Origin: Fidelibacterota bacterium UBA2986
Lineage (GTDB): Bacteria > Fidelibacterota > Marinisomatia > Marinisomatales > AB-629-J13
Direction: 5' to 3'
Assembly (NCBI GenBank): GCA_002346675.1
Contig: DEAI01000011.1
Span: forward strand, 323,530 to 387,529
Length of the DNA: 64,000 bases
The notes below the pieces were generated by a model. That model searched no databases. It worked only from the letters and a program-made list of their open reading frames with translations, and was not told where the DNA came from. The position numbers and the translations under genes were made by a program. Below, piece by piece: positions 53,047-62,800 of this stretch; position 1 is the stretch's first letter; each line of letters opens with the position of its first letter.

Positions 53047-53424
53047 TTATAGCCAGGTTGCTTTTATATAATCAATTAGGGAAACTTCTTTGGTATTAAT
53101 GCCATCAGCTTCAGAGAGAGTCTTCAGATTTTTAAGGCAATCTGTTTTATTTTTTTCCTGTAGTTCAGAACTTAATTCATTTACAAATTTTATAAATTCA
53201 CTTTTTCTATCTTCAAAGTTTAAAGTCATATACCAATTTAGTACATCTGTCATTACATGATAAGTTTGCCGATAATTATGTTCATCCGTAGAAATAATTA
53301 AATCCACCTTATCAAGGATTATATTAAGTTCATTAGTTGAAAGCATATCATCAGTGGAAGAGGAAAAATAGATATATATAAATCCTATTTTATGGTGCAA
53401 CGTAATTTTAGTAGGCATAGACAT
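53047..53424 (-). CDS. Hypothetical small helical protein (TerB-like?)
   Basis: A 125-residue cytoplasmic protein, mostly helical. The phrases MLSTNELNIILDKVDLII and LSEADGINTKEVSLIDYIKATW at the end recall the TerB/DnaJ-associated helical family, but the match is loose. The start at 53424 lies 91 bases after the flavin reductase gene on the same strand. No function assigned. Confidence 0.5.
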   Translation of the reverse strand: MSMPTKITLHHKIGFIYIYFSSSTDDMLSTNELNIILDKVDLIISTDEHNYRQTYHVMTDVLNWYMTLNFEDRKSEFIKFVNELSSELQEKNKTDCLKNLKTLSEADGINTKEVSLIDYIKATWL

Positions 53425-53515
53425 ATTTAGCTCTTATTTGATAACCCTCAATAAAAAAATTACGACTAAGAAATGAATTTTCCAATGTATGAGCTCGGTG
53501 AATATATCATTTTGG

Positions 53516-54022
53516 CTAATGATTAATCAAACGTACAAGTTGCTTTATTTTACTTCTACATGAATCGGAATCAAATTCGACTTGATTTGAAGCAACTATA
53601 GTTCTAGGTAAAACAATTACTCCCAAATGCTCCATTTGGATTCTCATTGACCGAAGGAAATTTTGACCATTTCCTGCGCTGTAAGTCGCAATAAGACCTG
53701 CTTTCCCATTAAACACTTCCCGCCATTGATCTGTTGAAACTGATATCCAAGCGATGAGATTTGAAATTATAGGAGGAATACTACCATTGTATTCTGGTGC
53801 ACAAAAAATGAAAGCGTTTGCGCTTTGAAATCTTTTTGTTAATGGTTCTATATCTGAGGGTATGCCAACTTTATATTCATTTGGTGTAAACAGTGGAATA
53901 TAAAATTGTTCTACGTTGATGATTTCTACATTAGAGTATTCTTCTTTTGCAATTTTATTAATTTTTTCAGCTAGCTTTAGGTTATTTTTTGATGTTGCAC
54001 TTATAATGAGAATATTTGACAT
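53516..54022 (-). CDS. NADPH-dependent FMN reductase
   Basis: A 168-residue flavodoxin-fold reductase. The FMN-binding signature APEYNGSIPPIISNLIAWIS is at residues ~75-95, preceded by a typical ISATSKNNLKLAEKI start and followed by LIATYSAGNGQNFLRSMR. Members reduce FMN, quinones or azo dyes with NADPH. Single gene, substrate undetermined. Confidence 0.9.
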   Translation of the reverse strand: MSNILIISATSKNNLKLAEKINKIAKEEYSNVEIINVEQFYIPLFTPNEYKVGIPSDIEPLTKRFQSANAFIFCAPEYNGSIPPIISNLIAWISVSTDQWREVFNGKAGLIATYSAGNGQNFLRSMRIQMEHLGVIVLPRTIVASNQVEFDSDSCRSKIKQLVRLINH

Positions 54023-54116
54023 TTATTTCCTTACATTTTTTAAATAATGTTACTAATCTAACTATGACAGTCCCACATATTATTTTGATGTACACCACTC
54101 CTCATCAGCTACTTCG

Positions 54117-54156
54117 ATTTACCCCATCAGAACTTTTTTACAAAAAGGTGGGAATG
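54117..54156. repeat. Dispersed intergenic repeat, copy 1
   Basis: About 36 bases including ACTTTTTTACAAAAAGGT, which can fold into a short hairpin. The sequence CCCATC, ACTTTTTTACAA, AGGTGG and AAT are shared in order with the second copy at 58139-58173. Both copies lie 3' of minus-strand secreted-enzyme/lipoprotein genes, so a weak terminator role is possible. Confidence 0.5.
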
Positions 54157-54180
54157 ATTCTCAAAATTTAAACAGAAGAA

Positions 54181-55869
54181 TTAATATACATTAATTTTAG
54201 AATTTTCTTTAACATTTATGAGAAACTTCCAATCCTCAAAAATAACTACTGCCCATTCCGGTATTTCAAGTGTTTGAACAGAGGTCGTTGGGTAGATACG
54301 TTTTCCTGTCCCATTTATATTAATATCTATCGGCATTTGAAAATCTGGTATTACTTCAGCCCAGCGGTAAAATAGTTTAGATTCGTTTTGATAATATTCT
54401 AATTTGGGAATTCTATTATCAAAAAAATATTGATCGAAGAAATAATCTAAATTGCGATTGGTTCTGATTTCCACATGTGTTTGAAAATCACCTGTCTTAA
54501 CATGGTTACGTGCATTCTCAACTGCAAATGATTTTAGGATACCCCACCATAGACTATCATTTTCAATCACATGGCGCAGGGTATGTACTGCCCATGCACC
54601 CTTATTATATGAATCCCCGAAAGCCCAGTAGTTTTCGTTTTCCGGTCCGACAATCGGAAGCTTGTTTTGAATTCTCATCCGCTTACGCAACATGAAATCA
54701 ATCATAATATTATAACCAAGCTGATCTTCAATGAACATCGATTCACTGTACACAGCCATTCCCTCATGAATCCACATATGTGCTGGATCTGCTGCAGTGA
54801 CACTGTTTCCCCACCATTCGTGAGCAGTCTCATGAAACAAAAGACCATCAATTATACCGTAATATGCCTGTGTCCATTGGCGAGGGCCTCCCCAATTATT
54901 CCATATATTTCCATAGGTAACTGCTGACTGGTGCTCCATACCTAAGTATGACACCTCTACTAGCTTATAACCATCTTCCCACCATTGGTAATCCCCAAAA
55001 TACTTTTCAAAAAAACGGATTATTTTTTTAGCTTGTTGAAAATGTTTTTTTGCAACCTCCTGATGGTAATCCAGCACATAATGATTTAATGATTCAACTT
55101 TTCCGTTTCGATGAAGGGTATCCTGAATCAGGACATAATGTCCTAACTGAACAGATATATTATAATTATTAATAGGATTATTAACCTCCCATGTATATGC
55201 AGTTTTCCCATTTTTTAAATCTTCATTCGTGTTAGAAAGTTGGCCATTGCTAACGCAAAATAGTTCCGATGGAACTGTGAATGTCATTTTTGCACCTATA
55301 TCTGGTTCATCCAAAATATGATCTTTTAAAGGCCACCATAAACCAGCACCATCTCCTTCGCAAGCGACAGAGACAAATGGACGGCCCTTTTTATCTGTTT
55401 CCCATACAAAACCTCCACTCCATGGTGGGTTTAAAGATTCCTGAGGTTTCCCTTCATAGTAGACACGAAATTGAAACATTCTTTCTCGGTTAATTTTTGG
55501 GAATTCCACAAAAACAGCATCTTCTTTACGTGTTGTTTCTAGTTTATTTCCTAGATAATAGACTCCGTTTAAATGCATATCCTTTGCCAGATCAAATTGT
55601 AGAACAGTAAAGTCATTGACAGAAACAGCAGTGAAATTAACATATCCTTTTAAATATTTTTTATCTACATCAATGTCAATATTGATATCGTAGTGCTGGA
55701 CATCATAGCAAATTCGTTCTGGTGATAATGATCCAAGCAGACGGTTGCGCTCCGTTAGTTTTGGAAAGGTTTCAACATTTTTGGGAGATTTGCTCATGGA
55801 TTGGGAAAGGTGTAAAGGAAGACATCCTAATATCAGCATAGCTATCGGTAATAATAAAAATATTCTCAT
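54181..55869 (-). CDS. M1 family aminopeptidase (lipoprotein)
   Basis: A 562-residue exported zinc aminopeptidase. The N-terminus (MRIFLLLPIAMLILGCLPL) has a lipobox with Cys16, so it is a lipoprotein. The zinc motif HETAHEWWGN is at residues 346-354 and the distal ligand Glu369 in HEGMAVYSE. The substrate-recognition motif is GMEHQ (310-314) instead of the usual GAMEN, and a catalytic Tyr is probable in DSYNKGAWAVHTLRH. It acts on peptides in the periplasm. Co-oriented with the S9 peptidase and separated from it by 57 bases. Confidence 0.93.
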   Translation of the reverse strand: MRIFLLLPIAMLILGCLPLHLSQSMSKSPKNVETFPKLTERNRLLGSLSPERICYDVQHYDINIDIDVDKKYLKGYVNFTAVSVNDFTVLQFDLAKDMHLNGVYYLGNKLETTRKEDAVFVEFPKINRERMFQFRVYYEGKPQESLNPPWSGGFVWETDKKGRPFVSVACEGDGAGLWWPLKDHILDEPDIGAKMTFTVPSELFCVSNGQLSNTNEDLKNGKTAYTWEVNNPINNYNISVQLGHYVLIQDTLHRNGKVESLNHYVLDYHQEVAKKHFQQAKKIIRFFEKYFGDYQWWEDGYKLVEVSYLGMEHQSAVTYGNIWNNWGGPRQWTQAYYGIIDGLLFHETAHEWWGNSVTAADPAHMWIHEGMAVYSESMFIEDQLGYNIMIDFMLRKRMRIQNKLPIVGPENENYWAFGDSYNKGAWAVHTLRHVIENDSLWWGILKSFAVENARNHVKTGDFQTHVEIRTNRNLDYFFDQYFFDNRIPKLEYYQNESKLFYRWAEVIPDFQMPIDININGTGKRIYPTTSVQTLEIPEWAVVIFEDWKFLINVKENSKINVY

Positions 55870-55926
55870 GAAATAATATAATCCTAATGGTCTAAACCTA
55901 CTTTATTGATTTAAATATAATACTGG

Positions 55927-58056
55927 TTACTCTATAATCTTTGAAATATCCAACAAGAAAGCATATTCAATGGCTGTTTCACGGTATCGCTGAAATCGGC
56001 CTGATTTCCCTCCATGTCCAGCATCCATATTCATATGAAGCAAAAGTTTATTATTGCCTTGCCAGTGATCCCTGAGTTTAGCAACCCATTTCAATGGTTC
56101 CCAATATTGGACCTGTGAGTCAAAAAATCCAGATGTCACTAACATATTTGGATATTCCTGTTTTAAAACCTGATCATATGGGCTGTAAGATAACATATAG
56201 TCATAAAATTCTTTTTCAATTGGATTGCCCCATTCATCCCATTCATTAGATGTAAGCGGGATGGTTGGATCCAGCATGGTTGTCACAACATCAACAAACG
56301 CCACACCAGCGATAGCGCCTTTCCAGAGATTTGGTTCCATATTAACTACTGCGCCTATCAATAATCCTCCAGCACTGCCGCCTTCACAAAATAAATGTTC
56401 TGAATCGGTGTAATTCTGTTTAATTAAATATTTTCCTGCATCAATAAAATCGTAAAAGGTGTTTTTTTTATTTAGCAGCTTCCCATCATCATAGGATTGG
56501 CGACCATAAATCTGGCTTCCCCGGACATGTGCAATAGCATATATAAAACCACGATCTAGTAAACTCAGTCGGGTTGAACTGAAGTACGGATCATTAGTTG
56601 CGCCATAGGAGCCATAAGCATACAGTAATAAATTTTGGGGGATACTAGATCTCAAATCTTTTCGATATACTATAGAAATTGGAATTAGCTTACCATCTCT
56701 TGCCTCCGCATATAATCTTTCAGTATTATATGCATCCTGATTATAGCCACCGATAACTTTTTGTTGTTTCATCAAAATATTTTCTCCAGTGTCCATATTA
56801 TAATCGTAGACACTGTTTGGTGTTGTCAATGAACTATAGCCATATCTAAGAATATTTGTACTAAATTCTTTATTAACTGAAATCCAAGCAGTGTAGGTAT
56901 TTTCCCCGAAATCAATGTAATAGTCTTCACCTGTTAATTGATTAATGATCCTTAACCCTCGTAATCCATCCTTCCTTTCATTTAGTGCAAGATGATCTTC
57001 AAAGATTTCAATTCCAAGCAAATGTACATCATCTCGGTGAGGTATAACTTCTCTCCAGTTGGATATATCAGTTTCCTTCTCATTAGTTTCCATAAGTCTA
57101 TTATTTTTGGAATTTAGATTGCTTACAATAAAAAATTTATTTTTAAAGTGTTCAATGGAATATTCATGGTTTTCTCCCCTTGGGGTGAACTTAACAAAAT
57201 TACCTTCTGGATTATCTGCACGTAGAATATGGTAGTCACTAACCAGAGTACTGCTGTTCCAAATAATAATATATTCCCCAGACTTAGATCGATATACACC
57301 GATATAAAATGATTCATCATTTTCTTGATATACCATAATGTCATTTTCAGAGCTACTGCCAACTTTATGTCGATATATTTTTTCTGATAAAAGAGTAACT
57401 TTATTTTTTGAAGTATAGAATGCAGTTTTATTATCATTAGCCCATGCAATGCTGCCAGTAGTATTTGGGATAGTCTTATTTAACACTTTTCCAGTTTTTA
57501 AATTTTTAAAATGAATTTCATAAAACCGCCGACTTAAAGTATCTATTCCATATGCTAACAAATTATTATTCGGGCTGATTTCCATTCCCCCCAAAGAAAA
57601 ATAATCATATCCTTCTGCCAATTTATTCTCATCAATAAGGATCTCTTCTTTAGCAGCAAGTGAACCTTTTTTTCTACAATGAATTGCATATTCCTTATTT
57701 TTTTCATAACGTGAATAATAATAATACCCATTTTCAAAATATGGGACCGAATTATCATCCTTCTTTATCCGACCTACTATTTCATTGAACAGTTTATTTT
57801 GGAATGTTTTTGTGTGAGATAAATTTAACTGGGTATATTCATTTTCACGATTTATATATTCAACTACTTGTATGGTTTTTTCATCATATTGCTTTGCAGA
57901 TTTCTGTTCATCAGTTAGACGCATCCAGTAATAATTATCCACTCGAGTATCACCATGAATGATCATTTCATATGGTATTTTTTCAGCGTCTGGAGGTAGG
58001 GGTGGTTGGTTACATGAACTCATTAAAATAATCCCAATTAATAGCAAATTTGTCAC
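55927..58056 (-). CDS. S9 family prolyl oligopeptidase/oligopeptidase B-like (lipoprotein)
   Basis: A 709-residue serine peptidase with an N-terminal signal (MTNLLLIGIILMSSCNQP, lipobox Cys15). The beta-propeller half (~30-420) precedes the alpha/beta hydrolase half. The nucleophile is in CEGGSAGGLLIGAVVN, the Asp in VTSGFFDSQVQYWEPLKW and the His in MDAGHGGKSGRFQRY. Family architecture and DVVTTMLDPTIPLT resemble oligopeptidase B, specific for basic residues. It is one of a local set of exported peptidases (M1, M14). Confidence 0.93.
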   Translation of the reverse strand: MTNLLLIGIILMSSCNQPPLPPDAEKIPYEMIIHGDTRVDNYYWMRLTDEQKSAKQYDEKTIQVVEYINRENEYTQLNLSHTKTFQNKLFNEIVGRIKKDDNSVPYFENGYYYYSRYEKNKEYAIHCRKKGSLAAKEEILIDENKLAEGYDYFSLGGMEISPNNNLLAYGIDTLSRRFYEIHFKNLKTGKVLNKTIPNTTGSIAWANDNKTAFYTSKNKVTLLSEKIYRHKVGSSSENDIMVYQENDESFYIGVYRSKSGEYIIIWNSSTLVSDYHILRADNPEGNFVKFTPRGENHEYSIEHFKNKFFIVSNLNSKNNRLMETNEKETDISNWREVIPHRDDVHLLGIEIFEDHLALNERKDGLRGLRIINQLTGEDYYIDFGENTYTAWISVNKEFSTNILRYGYSSLTTPNSVYDYNMDTGENILMKQQKVIGGYNQDAYNTERLYAEARDGKLIPISIVYRKDLRSSIPQNLLLYAYGSYGATNDPYFSSTRLSLLDRGFIYAIAHVRGSQIYGRQSYDDGKLLNKKNTFYDFIDAGKYLIKQNYTDSEHLFCEGGSAGGLLIGAVVNMEPNLWKGAIAGVAFVDVVTTMLDPTIPLTSNEWDEWGNPIEKEFYDYMLSYSPYDQVLKQEYPNMLVTSGFFDSQVQYWEPLKWVAKLRDHWQGNNKLLLHMNMDAGHGGKSGRFQRYRETAIEYAFLLDISKIIE

Positions 58057-58138
58057 AAAATCTCTCTTTTCAATAAATTAGGATGTGAATTTACATTCTA
58101 ATCATTCTTATTTTTTATGAATTATTTTAATAAAGTTT

Positions 58139-58173
58139 ATCCCATCCCCACTTTTTTACAAGGAGGTGGAATA
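58139..58173. repeat. Dispersed intergenic repeat, copy 2
   Basis: About 35 bases matching the repeat at 54117-54156 (CCCATC, ACTTTTTTACAA, AGGTGG, AAT). It directly adjoins the terminator of the repeat-lipoprotein gene. No further copies were noticed in the window by eye. Confidence 0.5.
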
Positions 58174-58198
58174 AAAAACCCCACATTCGTGGGGTTTA
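58166..58198 (-). terminator. Rho-independent terminator of the repeat-lipoprotein gene
   Basis: Read on the minus strand: AACCCCAC, loop GAAT, GTGGGGTT, then TTTTATT. The stem is the same eight bases as at 10364-10395. It lies about 45 bases after the stop of the gene at 58240. Confidence 0.85.
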
Positions 58199-58239
58199 AT
58201 GTTTACATTGTTAAATAAATATATAAATCAAAAGGTATT

Positions 58240-59139
58240 TTAATCCCTGTCTGAAGAACAGTATTGGACTTTTGCGTCACTGTATTCTTCATCACTATTG
58301 ATTGTTATGGAGACTTCACTATTTTCATATCTAAAAGTTACATCAACTGGATATTGAATTGTTGGCTCGCCGTCAAAATCTGGGTTGTTTTCATACCATT
58401 CTTTAATCTCTGTCCAACTATCCTCATTATCACTTGCAACATCAATGGTGGTTCCATCCGGCATCGCATAGGTTACAGGATAGATTAATTCACCACAATA
58501 ATCTTTATCACTTTTACAGGAGGCATAGGTTTCCCGCATTTCTTCTTCATTATTGACCGTCATTGTTTCGTCTTCATCGAAAGAGATATCTACCGGAAAC
58601 TGCAACGCAGGCCTTTCGTCCGCATCGGGATTTGATATATACCAGGCCTTAATTTCTGCCCAGCTAACTTCATCATCACTTGCAACTGTTACAGTAGAAC
58701 CGTCCGGCATAATAAAGGTGACAGGAAGAACCAGATCAAAACATTTCCTGTCTTCTTTGCCTTCTCTATCCCAATCATCCTTGTCTCTATACCATTCATC
58801 TTTACCTTTACCATAATCATAAGGATCAAGTTTTCTGCCTTCCAAGTTAAAATAAAATTCTTTGCGGTTACCGAATCTAGATCCGCTACCAGCGAGTTCT
58901 ACTTCATAACCCAATCCGGATGCTTTTTTAGCACCTAGAGCATCATATTCATTATCACTTTCTAAAAAGATCTGTGACTGAGAAGGAATTTCATTCATTG
59001 ATATATCTACCTTGCTAGCACTTCTGATTTGTTCAATTAATTCTGCATCAGACTTACCAACCGATTCCATTATTCCGTTTTGACACCCCATCACAATCAT
59101 TAAAATTGTTATGGTAAGAAAATATATTTTAGTGTTCAT
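58240..59139 (-). CDS. Lipoprotein with two tandem ~85-residue acidic repeats
   Basis: A 299-residue exported lipoprotein (lipobox ends in GCQN, Cys19). Residues ~20-135 are unique, with a basic/acidic stretch (GKGKDEWYRDKDDWDREGKEDRK). Residues ~137-215 and 216-299 are two copies of a module: PVTFIMPDGSTVTVAS / PVTYAMPDGTTIDVAS, then SWAEIKAWYISNPD / SWTEIKEWYENNPD, then QFPVDISFDEDETMTVN / QYPVDVTFRYENSEVSI. Cysteines recur at the same places. Duplicated, very acidic sequence suggests an outer-surface or ion-binding role. No family function recognised. Confidence 0.75.
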   Translation of the reverse strand: MNTKIYFLTITILMIVMGCQNGIMESVGKSDAELIEQIRSASKVDISMNEIPSQSQIFLESDNEYDALGAKKASGLGYEVELAGSGSRFGNRKEFYFNLEGRKLDPYDYGKGKDEWYRDKDDWDREGKEDRKCFDLVLPVTFIMPDGSTVTVASDDEVSWAEIKAWYISNPDADERPALQFPVDISFDEDETMTVNNEEEMRETYASCKSDKDYCGELIYPVTYAMPDGTTIDVASDNEDSWTEIKEWYENNPDFDGEPTIQYPVDVTFRYENSEVSITINSDEEYSDAKVQYCSSDRD

Positions 59140-59171
59140 TATTTTTTCCTATTATCTGTTAAGTTCGGTAG

Positions 59172-59244
<73 letters not shown>

Positions 59245-59288
59245 TTTGTAAGGCTAAATAAATCAGTTTGTTTTCAATAAAAGAGCTA

Positions 59289-59320
59289 CAAAATTACACA
59301 AAATAATTTAAAATAATCGA
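59289..59320 (-). promoter_or_regulatory. Candidate promoter of the CAU tRNA gene
   Basis: On the minus strand, TAATTTTG (59296-59289) preceded by ATTTTGTG matches the -7 box form TAnnTTTG and shares the flanking bases with the promoter at 22588. The tRNA 5' end is about 45 bases downstream. A clear -33 TTG is not seen. Confidence 0.35.
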
Positions 59321-59387
59321 GAACATTGTATGTCTGAGAATTAAAAAAATTTACTTTTACTTTATTGATTATAAAGTGATAAAGAAA

Positions 59388-59876
59388 TTAATAGAGAGTT
59401 TTATCTAGTTTTTCTATCCATGCATTAAAAACAGCTTTTCCTTCTTCAGGTAAGATTTGGATTATAGGTATTTCCCTTTGACTTTTATCTTTAGTTAATT
59501 CATTAAAAATATGTTTATCATCAAATCCGATATGCTGCGCGTCTTTACTTGAGTTTGCATAATAAACTTTTTCTATATGTGCCCAGTAAATCGTAGATAG
59601 GCACATAGGACATGGTTCGCAGCTGCAATATATTTCTGTGCCAATTAGATGATATGAATTTAATTTTCTGCACGCATTTCGTATAGCGATAATTTCGGCG
59701 TGTGCTGTGGGATCATTAAGTGAAGTTACTTGATTAAATCCTTCAGAAATAATTTCTTCGTCTTGTACAATTACTGCTCCAAAAGGACCTCCTTTGTTCG
59801 AAAGCATTTTTTCTTTTGAAAGCTGAATGGCTCTCCTCATAAATTTCTTTTTGTTAGTTTGATCTATATTTTTCAT
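59388..59876 (-). CDS. guaD: Guanine deaminase, cytidine-deaminase-fold
   Basis: A 162-residue nucleoside/base deaminase. Zinc ligands and catalytic Glu are in TAHAEIIAIRNACRK and CEPCPMCLSTIYWAHI. The segment YANSSKDAQHIGFDDKHIFNEL matches B. subtilis-type guanine deaminase better than TadA, which lacks the GFDD sequence. It converts guanine to xanthine for purine salvage. The gene lies just before the giant T9SS protein in the same direction. Confidence 0.88.
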   Translation of the reverse strand: MKNIDQTNKKKFMRRAIQLSKEKMLSNKGGPFGAVIVQDEEIISEGFNQVTSLNDPTAHAEIIAIRNACRKLNSYHLIGTEIYCSCEPCPMCLSTIYWAHIEKVYYANSSKDAQHIGFDDKHIFNELTKDKSQREIPIIQILPEEGKAVFNAWIEKLDKTLY

Positions 59877-59892
59877 CCCTATATATTGAAGT

Positions 59893-62800
59893 TTATTTGA
59901 TTAATACCATTTTTTTTGTTTTTACAAAACCATCAGTTTTTAATTGGTATAAATACATTCCAGCACCTAACTGTCTCCCTATTGAATCAGTTCCATTCCA
60001 CTTAACTGATTTGAATCCTGCTTTTTGGTTACCATCCATGAGGTTGATTATTTCTCTCCCAAGTAAATCCATTATAGAGATTGTAACATAACCATCGACA
60101 GGTAAATCATAGTTTAAAGTTGTAGTTGGATTAAATGGATTGGGAAAGTTTTGGTGTAATTCAAAAGTGATTGGAGTGTGCGGTTTTCTGATCAGAGTAA
60201 AAATTGATTCTGAAGGAATTGTTATTTCACCTTTTCCCTCGAAGGTGTACTCTTCTCCTGATTCAGAGATTATAGCCCAGCTTTGATTCTCTCCTGCCAT
60301 AATTATAATATTGTACGAAATAGAAAGAGTTTTATTTGAATTCATTACTTCTATTATTCCGCTGTCTTTGGTGATTTCCCATCCTCCCTTAAAACGGACA
60401 TCAAAAATATTGTCAGGATATTCTGAAGGTGGTTTCGGTGGCAAGCTATAGGTAAGCTTATCTTTTATTGGGAGGTCTATTCCAAAATAAAGAGTTCTGT
60501 TATTAAATGTTAAAGTATTAATCTTTTCAAGTGGATTTTCCCAAACTTCATTTTTTCTGTAGGAAGACACAGTGTCAAGAAGGAAAATAATTTCTCCTTC
60601 TTGAAATGTTCTTAACCAATATCCTTCACCGGGTTCTAATAATTCAGATTCTGTATAAGAGCCTGTAAACATAAAAAGAGTATTTGGCACGATGATATTT
60701 TCAGGATCAATAATTGAGGTAATTAAAATCTGAGATGAAATCCCTGAAATTAAATTCCAGCCAGCGTTTAGATTGGCATTTAGTTCAACAATTGGTAATC
60801 CGGTAATTTCAGAATATCCATCATTAGAAAACCTCAACCAATATCCTTCCCCAGGCGTGAGACTAGTTTCATAAAGATAACCATCATCATAGGAATATAA
60901 AGTTTCCTCCACTGACTCTGGGAATAAGAATTCATAAGATGAATTTTGTACTCCAAGCGGTAATCCAACTAAATTCCAACCATCAGAATAGGGTATCAAT
61001 AGTCCATTATTAACACTATGCCTAACTATTACCCGCGTGAATGAAGGATTAAAGCTATAACTTTCTGTTTCCCTCATATTCACTGAAAACATCTCACCTC
61101 CAAATGGGTCCGACAACGTAAAATCGCCTTCCACTAGTTCATCTATGCTCCATGACAAGGTAATCTCTTCAGTTCCAATATCGGGCTGAAAATCAATTGC
61201 CCATTCTGTAATTTCACCATTATCTGGTATAGGGCGAATATCAACAAATAACCTATCGTTTATAATCGTATTAAATAATGCTACGTCCCATGTTGGTGGT
61301 GGTGGAGGCGGAGGAGCATAACGATCTACCCAGAAATCATATTCATTGGTTGCATCTGGGAACAATCCAATAATTAATTCTACCGGCCAGGATGCGGTAT
61401 CTGCAAATGCGGTCAAATTTATAAATGGAGGTAATGTAAAAGGTACTGTTGATTCTACCCTCTCTATTGCACCTATTAGCTGACCGTTGTTATTCCTAGA
61501 TGTCGCATCAAAAGTTATTTCCCCTTCAGTTTCATCAAATCTCCAATATCCTACCAACCCTTCGATCTCAGGGTTAATTACATCGTGCATATTCTCTGAT
61601 ATGTCCTCCCAATCGCGGGCATAATTCCAGATCTTAACCTCATCCATAATTCCATTTAAGTTGGTGTTGTTGTTCGAATTTCCACCAAATGATAAAATAG
61701 GTTCATTTATTTCAGTCAAAGAATATCCACAAGTTTGATTTTCGTAAATATTCTCATCAAGAAATACTGAAAGAATTCCTAACTCATAAGTTATTGCAAT
61801 ATGATGCCAATCTCCGGGCTGAAGTTCTCCATTTCCAATTACCAGCTCGTTTCCTCCGCATAAATTTTCAATAAATACCTCAAGATTGCCATCAGAATTA
61901 ATTTCGAGAGAAAAATTTGTATTTCCAAAAGTATCTTTATGATAAACAAGGGCACCAGATTCAGCGTTCATTTCTGTGTCATAGGGATAAATCCATGCTG
62001 AAAATGAAAATGTATTGGAACCTCCATCAAAAACACCATCTAAATCATACTCCATGATTTGTACATAATCATTTCCCCCGTCAAAGTTTAAAGCAAATCC
62101 GGGGCCATAAAAAATATAAGTACAGCTACCATCTTCAAAGATATTTTCCGAATTATAATTATTTGCTTCTGAATCAGTACAGCCGGTGCAGCTTAAATTA
62201 TTACCTTCACAAATACCGCAATCATCTAGTCCTCCACTATCTGAAAAAATAAAATCAGATCCAATACCTATGTACCCTTCACATGCAGAAGGTCCGATAA
62301 ATCCATCAAAAGATTCGTCAGAACAAATAGGAGTCCAGTTGCCACATTGACCGTTGCAGTCCATATACAGATTTTCTCCTCCACATACTCCACAGTCATC
62401 AAGCTGTTCTGTACAGGATTCGATACTAATCTCTGATTGAAATAATGTACTTTCTAACCCCGCGCTGCTGGTTACTACCAGACTTACCAGATAAGTTCCC
62501 GGAGATGAATAGTAATAATTTGGGGAAGGTTCATTAGAAGTATTCCCATCACCAAAGTCCCATGCCCATTCCATCAGTTCTATAAAATTTCCTTCAGATG
62601 AAAGGTCTGTAAAAAAAACAGAATAATTATTTACTTCGTAATCAAACGAAGCGGTTGGGTTTTCAAAAAGAGAAGTTGTAATTAATAATGCTGAACCATT
62701 TTCTAGCTCTGATGCTGCAGGAGCGTATATGTTGTTAAATGTGTATTCCAAACCATCATTACCCATGTGGTTTTCTATACCAATTGTACAATACCCTCCG

